64,000 nt of DNA from Bedellia somnulentella (Eukaryota; Arthropoda; Insecta; Lepidoptera; Bedelliidae): assembly GCA_963576735.1 (NCBI GenBank), contig CAUYWD010000278.1, positions 1 to 64,000 of the forward strand, in the 5' to 3' direction. A model generated the notes under the pieces. That model had not been told where the DNA came from and searched no databases. It was given only the letters and a program-made list of their open reading frames with translations. Shown piece after piece: positions 29,501-38,642 of the stretch (positions within the stretch are counted from its first letter, which is position 1; every line of letters begins with the position of its first letter). Made by a program: the position numbers and the translations under genes.

Positions 29501-29678
29501 GGCTGACAGTGATTGCCGCCACGCCGTTCAGGTCCGACACCCAGTTTACCCCTGTAGGGACGAAGTATGGCTCCGAGACCACGCCTACTTGTATCAGCCA
29601 CTCCGCCATACTCTGAATAAAGAGATCCTGAGCGATGGCGCAGTGGTTGATATTAACTTGCAAAATCTGCATGGCCAT
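26547..29678 (-). CDS. B2 ORF2: APE endonuclease / reverse transcriptase, 1043 aa
   Basis: Starts at ATG 29678-29676 (MAMQILQVNINHC); the GTG before it is the tail of the ORF1 stop region. Motifs are complete: EPYFVP, GDFNAKS, SDHRYI, TAPGLDGIPG, FRPIVLLDEAG, SLDIKNAFNT, GVPQGSVLGP, CYADDTLV, and a C-terminal CHHC...H...C. Motif A has LDIKNAF where B1 has LDIANAF. From about residue 430 onward it is nearly the same as B3, but the endonuclease half differs more. No disabling change is visible. Confidence 0.95.
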   Translation of the reverse strand: MAMQILQVNINHCAIAQDLFIQSMAEWLIQVGVVSEPYFVPTGVNWVSDLNGVAAITVSRSSGLLLEEITRGQGFVAARIGEIVVISIYFSANGSLADYETFLQELEAAVLQRRPRQVLVAGDFNAKSVAWGSPATEAFGEAVMEWATATGVTVANRGSAPTCVRHNGSSIVDLTFATPGLWALIKGWRVITDVESYSDHRYIRFEISASQPATLPGGPSANGGPRWALTRLDKDMMEEASIVQSWMSPPPGAAVDINAEVSWFIDALTEICDASMPRAGPMAPRRQVHWWSAEIARLRLASMTARRRCKRNRRRRIRDEAEQLRRVEIFREAKKALKIAIIRAKEASRRELLEALENDPWGRAYRMARQRLRPWAPPLTTSLQTHVVENVVSALFPDRGAHQPPVMALERQRSVDEHLVPEVTEPELAVAIERLKKKKTAPGLDGIPGKAWVVALKPFLEERFRGLFSTCLEQGVFPEPWKTGKLVLLRKDGRPADSIEPSAFRPIVLLDEAGKLLERVISARIVEHLEGAGPNLSDQQFGFRRCRSTVHAVLRVRSIADEAVSQGEVVLAVSLDIKNAFNTMPWSCIAEALKFHEVPPYLRRILGSYLSDRFITYPLREGWGRREMTCGVPQGSVLGPLLWNIGYDWVLRGANLWGVQLTCYADDTLVTARGKTYREAAIRGTAGVAHVVRRIRSLGLEVALNKSEALWFHGPRNRPPVGESAIVVGGERIAVESTLKYLGLTLDGRWTFRAHFERLGPRLMVAAAALSRLLPNLGGPGSACRQLYMGVVRSMAMYGSPVWADALKGSNAALLHAPQRLMAVRASRGYRTVSREAACLMAGSKPWELDAQVLASTFHWREERRTQGHWPTNRETAAYKREVESAALEAWALRLGQPSAGHRTVEAILPVFTQWLQREHGSLSFRLTQVLSGHGCFGKYLWRLGKEQAARCHHCLNCPEETAQHTLEVCPAWDEERAALRAVIGPDLSLPAVVAAMVERPDAWAAAASFCERVMLAKEAAERERELADPTGRGRRRRGVRNH

Positions 29679-29680
29679 CA

Positions 29681-31834
29681 CTAAGTAATGACCATGGGTT
29701 CCATCCCTGTTCTCAAACCACCATTCGTTTTTGGCTGGCTTGGTTTAACAACTTTTCGCTGGTTAAATCCCTTCTTTTTGTTGGCTGACTTTGTTCGATT
29801 AGTCGAGCACACTTTAGCTCCTATCATGTGGTCAGCTGGCTTATTTCCCTCTTTGCAAACTGGACAGCACGGTGTTGCATCGCATTCCCCCTTTTTATGA
29901 CCCGGTAGTCCACAACGGTAACAGTTACTACCACGGTCAATCTCTGATTTGCACGTTGCACGTACATGTCCAGTTTCCAGGCACCTGAAGCAGCGAAGCT
30001 CCTTTCTAGGGAGAAGTTGAGCCCGAACCGCACCCCACCCGATTTGCAGCCCTCCCTCCTGTAAAAGTTTTTTGGCTGCAGTCAGAGGGCATTTTATGTG
30101 GACAGTTGAACTGCCGCGTGGGCCAATAGTAACCTGCCCAACTTTTACGTTTTCTGGCTCACAGCCACCAGCGATGGCGACGGCGCGCGAGATCTCTTCT
30201 GGTGTGACGGTGTCATCCAGACCTATAAGACGAAGATCTTCCATCTTCATAGGCCTAAAGACCTTAGCCGTTCCAGGTTCTAAAACCTCTCTCAGCTTGG
30301 ATGCGAGAATGTCGGCCTTTTCAGCGGACCCCTCTCCAGTGACCTCGTACATTCGTGCCCCTGTAAGAGCTGTGCGGATCCTGAGCGGCCCTATCCCAAG
30401 ACCAGACAGATCCATTTTCTCCCTGGCTTCACCCAGAATTTTAGAGTAGGTAATGCCGTTCTGGGAAGCACTCTCCTCTAACCTTACTATGACTGCGGCC
30501 GAGCTTGGAACCTTCAGTTTGCTAGCCGCTGACTTAGCCTTCGGTTTTGGTTTTTGGGGCTTCTTTGTGGTACTAGTCGTCTGACTCTTCTTTTTGCCCC
30601 GCCGTACAACCGTGGCCCACGTTTCTTCAGGAGCAACATTTGAGGAGCCCGCAGTTGGCTGCACTTCAGAGATTGTAGTGCAGGTGGGCTGCGAACGGGA
30701 TTCAGGGCTAGCATTTGAGCTATGCGATGGTTTCGTGCTCTTTTTTCCCTTTCCTTTGGCTAACACCACGTTATTTTTTGCAGGCACTGAACTTGGTTGT
30801 CCTCTAGTTCCAGACCCAGCAATAGCCTCTGGTTTCCGTGCCGCTTTATCAGCAGCCAATGGAGGTCTTAAGCGTCGCTCCGGGAGCAGCCGATCCTCTA
30901 ACGCCTCCAATCGCGCATTGAGCATTGTCCCAACTTGCATCATTATTGATTGGGCCAAGTTTTCTCCAACCTCTAATGATTTCCCCCCGCTCCTGATTTC
31001 AACCCGAAGGGTTTCCATCTCCTGCCTTAGTTTGGCTTGCTCAGCATGGAGGCTTTCGTTGCTGGCCTTCATTAATTGCAGCTCATTTTTGAGGCGGTCG
31101 TTCTCAGTCTGTAGTCTTCTGTTTTCCTCCGTAGCCGTGCGCTCCGACAGGACCTCAGACAACTCCCTAATTGAAGTGGCTGCATTTTTTAGGTCCCTAA
31201 CAAATGTACCCTTCATATTTTTTGATCGGTTGGCCACATTCATGACGGCCGAGAGATGTTCTTGAACTGAGCTCAGCAGGTCGTTCGCCGTTTTCTCAGA
31301 TGCAGGGACGCTGACTTTTTGTGCCTGATCACGTTTTTTCTGCTGCGAAAGATTATATCTCTCTACGCGGTGAGATGTTTCCTCCATTTTTTGGAGCATG
31401 AAACTCTCCCGTTTTGCAGCAGCTGCTTCCTCTCGAGCTTTCCCTATCCCTATGTATTGGCCGGTTGTGGGTGGCCTTCCTCTGCCCCTTTTTGCAGGAG
31501 CTTTAATGGAAGATTGACGCTTCTCATATTCCATACCTGTGTCAGTATCAGAAGATGCCGATCCACTTCCTGTGTACGTTCTCTTACGTTGAGAGTCCGT
31601 AACAGACATTGGTCCATCTTTGTTCACCGCAGAGTTGTACGAGCTGTCGCTCATCGACTCTCCGGCTGTGTCGCTAATATCGAAATCCTTAGAAATATCG
31701 CATGGGTCATTGGTTTGGCAGTTTTTGCCCCCCCCAGAATACGCGGGGGCGCCTTCCGCGGCCGCGGAAGGGTGGGATTCCCCCTTTCGGGGACCCACCT
31801 GGGTAATTATCTTTAAAAATGCCGAGTTCATCAT
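29681..31834 (-). CDS. B2 ORF1: Gag-like protein, 717 aa
   Basis: ATG at 31834-31832, with a second ATG directly after it. It contains the invariant N-terminal block TQVGPRKGESHPSA, an acidic segment SDTAGESMSDSSYNSAV, and an AT-hook core GRGRPP at 117-122 followed by TTGQYIGIGKAREEAAAAK. KNMKGTFVRDLKNAA precedes the coiled coil (LQTENDRLKNELQLMKASN). The knuckles are CFRCLETGHVRATC, CYRCGLPGHKKGEC and CPVC...H...C. It ends EPMVIT, TAG, then TGATG with the ORF2 ATG inside. The acidic segment is shared with B5 and B6 rather than B1. Confidence 0.93.
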   Translation of the reverse strand: MMNSAFLKIITQVGPRKGESHPSAAAEGAPAYSGGGKNCQTNDPCDISKDFDISDTAGESMSDSSYNSAVNKDGPMSVTDSQRKRTYTGSGSASSDTDTGMEYEKRQSSIKAPAKRGRGRPPTTGQYIGIGKAREEAAAAKRESFMLQKMEETSHRVERYNLSQQKKRDQAQKVSVPASEKTANDLLSSVQEHLSAVMNVANRSKNMKGTFVRDLKNAATSIRELSEVLSERTATEENRRLQTENDRLKNELQLMKASNESLHAEQAKLRQEMETLRVEIRSGGKSLEVGENLAQSIMMQVGTMLNARLEALEDRLLPERRLRPPLAADKAARKPEAIAGSGTRGQPSSVPAKNNVVLAKGKGKKSTKPSHSSNASPESRSQPTCTTISEVQPTAGSSNVAPEETWATVVRRGKKKSQTTSTTKKPQKPKPKAKSAASKLKVPSSAAVIVRLEESASQNGITYSKILGEAREKMDLSGLGIGPLRIRTALTGARMYEVTGEGSAEKADILASKLREVLEPGTAKVFRPMKMEDLRLIGLDDTVTPEEISRAVAIAGGCEPENVKVGQVTIGPRGSSTVHIKCPLTAAKKLLQEGGLQIGWGAVRAQLLPRKELRCFRCLETGHVRATCKSEIDRGSNCYRCGLPGHKKGECDATPCCPVCKEGNKPADHMIGAKVCSTNRTKSANKKKGFNQRKVVKPSQPKTNGGLRTGMEPMVIT

Positions 31835-32317
31835 AGTTTTTGTAGGCTGTTTTATCCTCGGCCTACTCGAGCTATCCCCCCACCCCTGACGCTAGGCACT
31901 GGACCCCCTCCAGACACTCATCCCCTCGGCACGCCGACCTTGGGATTGGGGTAATTTTTTATAGAGGTTTTCTTCCTCGCAGCCCAGACCTCAGTGGCCT
32001 GAGCCCCCGTTCCCACCGGAGTAGGCTTACGGGTTGGCCGGCAGTATCATGAAGACACTGCCGCCCCACAACGACAGAACCTGGCCGACCGATGCGACAC
32101 AGACGCCAGGTTCTAACACCCGCCCCAGCCGCCCAATGTGGACAAACGCTGGGGCTAAGCCGTGCACATCAGAATGTGCCACGACTTCCCGTCCGCTTAC
32201 TGCTCGCTCTGGAAGCAGAGGAGAGAAGCGGACTCTTGGTACATTAGCTTCACCCCGGGCTGGATTGCCCGAGGCTACTGAGCCCCCACGCCACGACAAG
32301 GCTGTACCGTGTGGGGG
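31835..32317 (-). other. B2 5' UTR
   Basis: The hairpin before ORF1 is changed here (GTAGGC/GCCTAC, loop longer by three bases). It has the TATA-like box at 31955-31963 and the GGCAGT hairpin, and lacks the extra TCCATCACCAGCCGCCC segment present in B1 and B3. Confidence 0.7.
32238..32317 (-). ncRNA. Candidate HDV-like ribozyme, B2 5' end
   Basis: Same P1-P4 stems as B1 (P1 5' strand 32317-32311, P2' strand 32242-32238). One base in the P4 loop differs. Confidence 0.72.
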
Positions 32318-32324
32318 AACCTAA

Positions 32325-32326
<2 letters not shown>
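32318..32326. repeat. Telomere remnant AACCTAACC between B2 and B3
   Basis: Nine bases, in the same phase as every other spacer. Confidence 0.9.
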
Positions 32327-32378
<52 letters not shown>

Positions 32379-32380
<2 letters not shown>

Positions 32381-32764
32381 GTGGGGAAATCCTCATGGAT
32401 TCCCCGCCGCTGGGGCGAGCGACGGGGATATGTCAGACTCCTACTGACTAAAACCCCACGGTGGTCCTTCTTGGTGCACAATGGTCGGGGTCCCTGGCCT
32501 CTGTTACCGGAGGTAATTTACCACGGACCCCTCGCACCTATGCCTCTCGGCATTCCTTCCACGGGGGGGGAACAGAACCCCCCCCACTACCAACAGATAG
32601 TAACGGACGCTCAGAACCACTGAAGCGTCCATCCTTCTTGGCAGGGTGACTAGCGCGCAAATAGCCCCCTTTTGCGCGCCTCCTGCCGTGGAGCCCCACT
32701 TTCGGCGTCGCACGCCATATGGGGGCTCCGTGGTCTTAAAAGACCCTACCGAGGCCGCGGTGCA
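32379..32764 (-). other. B3 3' UTR
   Basis: Close to the B2 3' UTR, with the terminal and GTCAG-type hairpins retained. No ORF. Confidence 0.75.
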
Positions 32765-35700
32765 TCAGTGGTTCCTGGCACCGCGGCGACGACGGCCCCT
32801 TCTAGTGGGGTCCGCCAACTCCCTCTCTCTTTCGGCGGCCTCCTTTGCAAGCATGACTCGTTCGCAAAAGGAGGCCGCCGCAGCCCACGCATCGGGTCTC
32901 TCCACCATAGCCGCGACTATGGCTGGCAGAGAGAGATCCGGGCCGATGACCGCCCGGAGTTCCGCCCTCGGCACGTCCCACGCTGGGCACACCTCTAAGG
33001 TGTGCTGCGCCGTATCTTCGGGGCAGTTCAGGCAGTGGTGGCAACGAGCAGCCTCCTCCTTGCCCAGCCGCCACAGGTACTTCCCAAAGCAACCATGCCC
33101 GGAAAGGACCTGTGTCAGCCGGAAGCTTAGAGATCCGTGCTCTCGCTGCAACCACTGCGTGAAGACGGGGAGAATGGCCTCCGCCGTCTTATGCCCCGCG
33201 CTTGGCTGACCTAGCCGAAGCGCCCATGCCTCGAGGGCAGCGGCCTCTACCTGTTGTTTGTAGGCCGCTGTTTCCCGATCCGTGGGCCAGTGGCCCTGCG
33301 TCCGCCGTTCTTCTCGCCAGTGGAAAGTTGACGCAAGAACTTGTGCGTCCAACTCCCACGGCTTTGAACCCGCCAGTAGGCAGGCAGCCTCTCGGGATAC
33401 CGTGCGGTATCCCCTTGACGCCCTGACAGCCATGAGCCGTTGCGGCGCATGTAGAAGCGCCGCATTTGACCCCTTCAGGGCGTCAGCCCAGACTGGGGAG
33501 CCGTACATGGCCATGGACCGTACGACCCCCATGTAGAGCTGCCTGCACGCGCTCCCAGGGCCCCCAAGGTTCGGCAGGAGTCTGCTGAGTGCAGCTGCCG
33601 CAACCATCAACCGGGGCCCCAAACGCTCGAAGTGAGCGCGGAACGTCCAACGGCCGTCGAGTGTTAGTCCCAAGTATTTTAACGTGGACTCGACGGCAAT
33701 CCTCTCGCCACCCACAACGATGGCGGATTCCCCTACCGGCGGACGATTCCGAGGCCCATGGAACCACAAGGCCTCGGATTTGTTCAGGGCCACTTCTAGG
33801 CCCAACGACCTAATACGGCGCACCACGTGCGCCACACCCGCAGTCCCGCGGATGGCGGCCTCTCTGTATGTCTTCCCTCGGGCCGTCACTAGGGTGTCGT
33901 CTGCATAGCAGGTGAGTTGGACACCCCAGAGGTTGGCGCCGCGTAAGACCCAGTCGTATCCGATGTTCCACAGGAGTGGGCCCAAGACTGAGCCCTGTGG
34001 AACACCGCAAGACATTTCGCGGCGACCCCAACCCTCCCGAAGCGGATACGTAATGAACCGATCCGAGAGGTACGACCCGAGAATCCTCCTCAAGTACGGA
34101 GGCACTTCGTGATATTTCAGTGCCTCCGCTATACAGGACCAGGGCATGGTGTTGAAGGCGTTTTTGATGTCGAGAGAGACCGCCAACACCACCTCGCCCT
34201 GGGAGACCGCCTCGTCCGCTATTGAGCGGACCCGCAGAACTGCATGAACTGTCGAGCGACAGCGCCTGAAACCGAACTGCTGGTCCGAGAGATTCGGACC
34301 AGCTCCCTCTAAGTGCTCGACGATGCGGGCAGAGATCACCCTTTCCAAAAGTTTGCCCGCCTCGTCGAGCAGGACTATCGGCCGGAAAGCTGAGGGTTCT
34401 GTGGAGTCAGCGGGGCGCCCGTCCTTTCGCAGAAGCACGAGTTTACCCGTCTTCCACGGCTCTGGAAACACACCTTGTTCCAGGCACGTGGAGAACAGGC
34501 CCCGAAACCTCTCCTCCAGGAACGGTTTGAGCGCCACTACCCACGCCTGCCCCGGAATTCCATCCAGTCCCGGGGCTGTCTTCTTTTTCTTCAGGCGCTC
34601 TATGGCCACCGCCAACTCCGGTTCGGTTACTTCGGGGACGAGATGTTCGTCCGCCGAACGCTGCCGCTCAAGAGCCATTACGGGGGGCTGATGCGCCCCC
34701 CTGTCCGGGAACAAGGTCGAAACCACGTTTTCCACCACGTGGATCTGGAGGCTCGTCGTAAGTGGGGGCGCCCATGGTCGGAGCCTTTGTCTAGCCATTC
34801 TGTAGGCGCGCCCCCATGGATCGTTATCTAGAGCCTCCTGTAACTCCCTTCGCGAGGCTTCTTTGGCCCTGATTATCGCTATCTTCAGGGCCTTCTTTGC
34901 CTCGCGGAATATTTCCACGCGGCGAAGCTGTTCCGCCTCGTCCCGGATCCTCCTCCTTCGATTCCTTTTGCACCGGCGGCGCGCCGTCATACTCGCTAAT
35001 CGCAATTGGGCGATTTCGGCGCTCCACCAGTGCACTTGCCGCCTCGGAGCCATCGGTCCCACGCGGGGCATCGATGCGTCGCATATCTCTGTGAGGGCAT
35101 CACGAAACCAGCTCACCTCGGCATTGATGTCGACGGCCGCACCGGGCGGCGGTGACATCCAGGACTGGACGATGGATGCTTCCTCCATCATATCCCTGTC
35201 CAGCCTGGTGAGGGCCCACCTAGGTCCCCCATTTGCCGACGGGCCACCCGGTAAGGTGGCTGGCTGGGACGTGGAGATCTCGAACCGGATGTACCGATGG
35301 TCCGAGTACGACTCCACGTCCGTGATAACCCTCCAGCCCTTGATCAGGGCCCAGAGACCGGGAGTTGCGAAGGTCAAATCGACAATCGAGCTCCCGTTAT
35401 GCCTAACACATGTAGGTGTCGAACCTCTGTTGGCCACGGCCAATCCCGTGGTCGTCGCCCACTCCGTCACTGCCTCACCGAAGCGCTCTGTCGCTGGAGA
35501 ACCCCACAGCACCGATTTGGCGTTGAAGTCCCCAGCGACCAATACTTGACGAGGGCGACGTTGCAGGACTGCTGCCTCCAGCTCTTGCAAGAATACCTCC
35601 AGATTGGCAAAGGAATCGTTGGGGGAGAAGTAAATCGAGATGATTACTATCTCCCCTATCCGTGCCGCAACGAAACCTCTGCCGCGAGATACTTCCTCCA

Positions 35701-35896
35701 ACAGCAGCCCTGATGACCTGCTGACAGTAATTGCCGCCACACCATTCAGGTCCGACACCCAGTTTACCCCTGTTGGGACAAAATATGGCTCCGAGACCAC
35801 CCCGACTTGGATCAACCACTGCGCTGTGCTTTGACAAAACAAATCCTGAGCAGTGGCGCAGTGGTTGAGGTTCGCCTGGAGGAACCGCATGGCCAT
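32765..35896 (-). CDS. B3 ORF2: APE endonuclease / reverse transcriptase, 1043 aa
   Basis: ATG 35896-35894 (MAMRFLQANLNHC). The preceding bases read TAG TAA TG, so the second in-frame stop after ORF1 shares its last A with this ATG. All endonuclease motifs (EPYFVP, GDFNAKS, SIVDLTF, SDHRYI), the reverse transcriptase motifs including SLDIKNAFNT and CYADDTLV, and the C-terminal CHHC...H...C are present. The C-terminal half is almost identical to B2, and the N-terminal half has many substitutions. Full length and apparently functional. Confidence 0.95.
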   Translation of the reverse strand: MAMRFLQANLNHCATAQDLFCQSTAQWLIQVGVVSEPYFVPTGVNWVSDLNGVAAITVSRSSGLLLEEVSRGRGFVAARIGEIVIISIYFSPNDSFANLEVFLQELEAAVLQRRPRQVLVAGDFNAKSVLWGSPATERFGEAVTEWATTTGLAVANRGSTPTCVRHNGSSIVDLTFATPGLWALIKGWRVITDVESYSDHRYIRFEISTSQPATLPGGPSANGGPRWALTRLDRDMMEEASIVQSWMSPPPGAAVDINAEVSWFRDALTEICDASMPRVGPMAPRRQVHWWSAEIAQLRLASMTARRRCKRNRRRRIRDEAEQLRRVEIFREAKKALKIAIIRAKEASRRELQEALDNDPWGRAYRMARQRLRPWAPPLTTSLQIHVVENVVSTLFPDRGAHQPPVMALERQRSADEHLVPEVTEPELAVAIERLKKKKTAPGLDGIPGQAWVVALKPFLEERFRGLFSTCLEQGVFPEPWKTGKLVLLRKDGRPADSTEPSAFRPIVLLDEAGKLLERVISARIVEHLEGAGPNLSDQQFGFRRCRSTVHAVLRVRSIADEAVSQGEVVLAVSLDIKNAFNTMPWSCIAEALKYHEVPPYLRRILGSYLSDRFITYPLREGWGRREMSCGVPQGSVLGPLLWNIGYDWVLRGANLWGVQLTCYADDTLVTARGKTYREAAIRGTAGVAHVVRRIRSLGLEVALNKSEALWFHGPRNRPPVGESAIVVGGERIAVESTLKYLGLTLDGRWTFRAHFERLGPRLMVAAAALSRLLPNLGGPGSACRQLYMGVVRSMAMYGSPVWADALKGSNAALLHAPQRLMAVRASRGYRTVSREAACLLAGSKPWELDAQVLASTFHWREERRTQGHWPTDRETAAYKQQVEAAALEAWALRLGQPSAGHKTAEAILPVFTQWLQREHGSLSFRLTQVLSGHGCFGKYLWRLGKEEAARCHHCLNCPEDTAQHTLEVCPAWDVPRAELRAVIGPDLSLPAIVAAMVERPDAWAAAASFCERVMLAKEAAERERELADPTRRGRRRRGARNH

Positions 35897-35898
35897 TA

Positions 35899-38052
35899 CT
35901 AATTAACGACCATGGGTTCCTCCACAGGTCCTTTCTCTGGACAGCTACTTGTTCCAGCTAACGATACAGAGGTCAGAACTCTGGCATTAGCCGTTCTTTG
36001 GTTTGGCCGCGTCTTATTATTAGCGGCACATTTTTTCGCTCCGATAGAGTGCTCACTTGGTTTGTTTGCTGCCCTGCAGACAGGACAGCACGGTTTGTTG
36101 GCACAATTGCCCGCTTTATGGCCGGGTAAACCGCAGCGGTAGCAGAGACTGCTGCGGTCTATCTCCGATTTGCATGTTGCCCGCACATGGCCCGTCTCCA
36201 TGCACTTAAAACAGCGCAACTCTCTTCTTGGTAAAGGTTGCACCGTTACCATCCCCCAACCAACTTGCAGTGATCCTGCTTCCAATAACTTTTTAGTAGA
36301 GGCCAGGGGGCACCTGACAAGGGCTGAGCATAACCCTCTATACCCCTCAGTTATTTGGCCAACTTTAATTTCTGCTCGGGCACAACCACTAGTATAAGCT
36401 ATCGCACTAAGGATCTCTTCTGACGAAACAGAGTCATCTAAGCCTATTAACCTAACCGCTTCCGTTTTCATAGGCCTAGATACCCTGACTGATTCCGGCA
36501 GGACCTCCCGAAGTTTTGCCGCAAGAGTATCGGCCTGTGCCGAAGCCTGCTCTCCTGATATTTCAAATTTACGGGCCCCAGTCAAGGCAGCACGTATCCT
36601 CATTGGCCCAATGCCTAAGCCAGACAGATTAATTTTTGACTTGGCGTCAGACATCAGATTCCCTAATGTTTCACCTCTTTTGGCTGCGTCATCAGTTAGG
36701 GTTACAATCACCGCGGCAGAACGCGGCACCTTAAGTTTTTTGGCAGCGGCTTTAGCCGTCACTTTTTGTGGGCCTTTAACGGCCGCTTTTTGTGAGGCTT
36801 TAGCGCTGGCGGCTTTCTTACTTTTTTTGCCACGTTGGACAACCGTAGCCCAGGTATCCTCAACCGGAGCTGTGGAAGGGCCAGCCACTTGTTCAGTCAA
36901 TGAGCTTGCCACTACTGGCATCGACGGGTTCGGGTTGTTATTAGGCTGCGACGATGAGGGTTTCGTACTCCTTTTACCCTTGCCTTTATCCTTCCCGTTC
37001 TCTTTTCCATCTTTGTTTAGTTGAGACTTTGTTCCAACCAAACCATGAGAGTTCAGACTCTTTTTCTCTGACGCAAGAGGTGGCCTTAACCGCTTTTCAG
37101 GGAGGAGGCGCTCTTCAAGGTTCTCAAGCCTTGCGTTGAGCATTGTCCCCACCTGAACCATTATGGACCTCGCAAGATCGTCGCCATCAACTTGGTCCGA
37201 GCGTCCACTTCGGATTTCAACTCGAAGAGCATCGAGTTCCCTACGGAGAGCTATTTGCTCTAGTTGGAGGCTCTCATTTGACGCTCGCATCTGAGAAAGT
37301 TCATTTTTGAGACGAGCGTTGTCCTGCTGAAGCCGTCTCGTCTCGTCCGATGATGATCTCTCGAGCATAACCTCAGACGACTCTTTGATCGAAGTGGCCG
37401 CATTCTTAAGAGCCCTTACAAAAGTGCCCTTCAGCTTTTTCGATTTATCAGCGACATCTAGGATAGCTGATAGGTGATATTGGACTGACGTCATAATATC
37501 GTGCGCACTTTTTTCGGTGGTAGGTGTTGTAACCTCCTTGGACTGTGACCTTTTCTTTTCTTCCAGCTTGTTATAGCGCTCCAAACGTTCAGTCACTTCC
37601 TCGGTTTGCTGTAACATGAATTGTTCACGTTTGGCAGCAGCAGCTTCCTCTCTCGCCTTTCCTATGCCAATATATTGGCCAGTAGTTGGCGGCCTGCCGC
37701 GACCCCTCTTTGCCGTTTGTTTTCTAGAGGGTTGAACAGGTCTTTCCGAATCAGAATCGGAAGTTGCCGAAGCAGCCTCTCCAATAGTGCGCTTTCTCAG
37801 CGACCCTCTTGGAGTTCCTACCAGACCTGGTAGATCTCTATTTGTTGTTGGTGATGCATAGGAGCTATCACTCAACATATCCACAGTCGTATCGCTTAAA
37901 AACAAGTCCGTTGTAATGCATGTGTCGTTAGATTGGCAGTTTTTGCCCCCCCCAGAATACGTGGGGGCGCCTCCCGCGGCCGCGGAAGGGTGGGATTCCC
38001 CCTTTCGGGGACCCACCTGGGTAACTCTATTAAAAATTGCCTTTTGATCCAT
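35899..38052 (-). CDS. B3 ORF1: Gag-like protein, 717 aa
   Basis: ATG 38052-38050 (MDQKAIFNRV). It has the conserved TQVGPRKGESHPSA block with a glycine variant (AAGGAP), acidic LSDTTVDMLSDSSYAS, and an AT-hook core GRGRPP near 117. KKLKGTFVRALKNAA replaces the usual SGNLKGT form. A coiled coil follows (LQQDNARLKNELSQMRASNESLQLEQ). Knuckles: CFKCMETGHVRATC, CYRCGLPGHKAGNC, CPVC...H...C. The C-terminal tail is longer after the last knuckle. Ends EPMVVN, TAG, TAA. Confidence 0.93.
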   Translation of the reverse strand: MDQKAIFNRVTQVGPRKGESHPSAAAGGAPTYSGGGKNCQSNDTCITTDLFLSDTTVDMLSDSSYASPTTNRDLPGLVGTPRGSLRKRTIGEAASATSDSDSERPVQPSRKQTAKRGRGRPPTTGQYIGIGKAREEAAAAKREQFMLQQTEEVTERLERYNKLEEKKRSQSKEVTTPTTEKSAHDIMTSVQYHLSAILDVADKSKKLKGTFVRALKNAATSIKESSEVMLERSSSDETRRLQQDNARLKNELSQMRASNESLQLEQIALRRELDALRVEIRSGRSDQVDGDDLARSIMVQVGTMLNARLENLEERLLPEKRLRPPLASEKKSLNSHGLVGTKSQLNKDGKENGKDKGKGKRSTKPSSSQPNNNPNPSMPVVASSLTEQVAGPSTAPVEDTWATVVQRGKKSKKAASAKASQKAAVKGPQKVTAKAAAKKLKVPRSAAVIVTLTDDAAKRGETLGNLMSDAKSKINLSGLGIGPMRIRAALTGARKFEISGEQASAQADTLAAKLREVLPESVRVSRPMKTEAVRLIGLDDSVSSEEILSAIAYTSGCARAEIKVGQITEGYRGLCSALVRCPLASTKKLLEAGSLQVGWGMVTVQPLPRRELRCFKCMETGHVRATCKSEIDRSSLCYRCGLPGHKAGNCANKPCCPVCRAANKPSEHSIGAKKCAANNKTRPNQRTANARVLTSVSLAGTSSCPEKGPVEEPMVVN

Positions 38053-38592
38053 TTTTGGTTTTGGTAGGCTTTACCCTCGGCCTACCATCGAGCTTAACCC
38101 CCCTACCCCTGCGCTAGGCACTGGACCCCCTCCAGACATTCATCCCCTCGGCACGCCGACCTTGGGATTGGGGTAATTTTTTATAGAGGTTTTCTTCCTC
38201 GCAGCCCAGACCTCAGTGGCCTGAACCCCCGTTCCCACCGGAGTAGGCTTACGGGTTGGCCGGCAGTATCATGAAGACACTGCCGCCCCTCCATCACCAG
38301 CCGCCCAATATGGACAGTCGCTGGGACCGAATCAACGACAAGACAGAACCTGGCCGACCGTTGCGACACAGACGCCAGGTTCTAACACCCGCCCCAGCCG
38401 CCCAATATGGACAAACGCTGGGGCTAAGCCGTGCACATCGGAATGTGCCACGACTTCCCGTCCGCTTACTGCTCGCTCTGGAAGCAGAGGAGAGAAGCGG
38501 ACTCTCGGTACATTAGCTTCACCCCGGACTGGATTGCCCGAGGCTACTGAGCCCCCACGCCACGACAAGGCTGTACCGTGTGGGGGTGGGGG
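38053..38592 (-). other. B3 5' UTR
   Basis: Contains GGTAGGC/GCCTACC before ORF1, the TATA-like box at 38177-38185, the GGCAGT hairpin, and a longer middle segment as in B1. Confidence 0.7.
38507..38586 (-). ncRNA. Candidate HDV-like ribozyme, B3 5' end
   Basis: P1 5' strand 38586-38580 and P2' strand 38511-38507; fold as in B1. Six extra bases lie 5' of P1, so cleavage here would fall inside the element rather than at the repeat junction, or P1 may pair in a shifted register. Confidence 0.68.
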
Positions 38593-38594
38593 AA

Positions 38595-38596
<2 letters not shown>

Positions 38597-38642
<46 letters not shown>

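Larger units (their letters stand above)
26144..32317 (-). mobile_element. B2: full-length family B retrotransposon
   Basis: Poly(T) 26144-26164; 6153-bp body; both ORFs open; 5' ribozyme-like end at 32317. It is closest to B3, especially in the ORF2 C-terminal half and the 3' UTR. Only 9 bp of telomere repeat (AACCTAACC) separate it from B3. Confidence 0.95.
32327..38592 (-). mobile_element. B3: full-length family B retrotransposon
   Basis: Poly(T) 32327-32378 (52 bases); 6214-bp body; both ORFs open. The 5' terminus is extended by a duplicated TGGGGG on the + strand (38587-38592) before only AACC and the next poly(T). Confidence 0.95.
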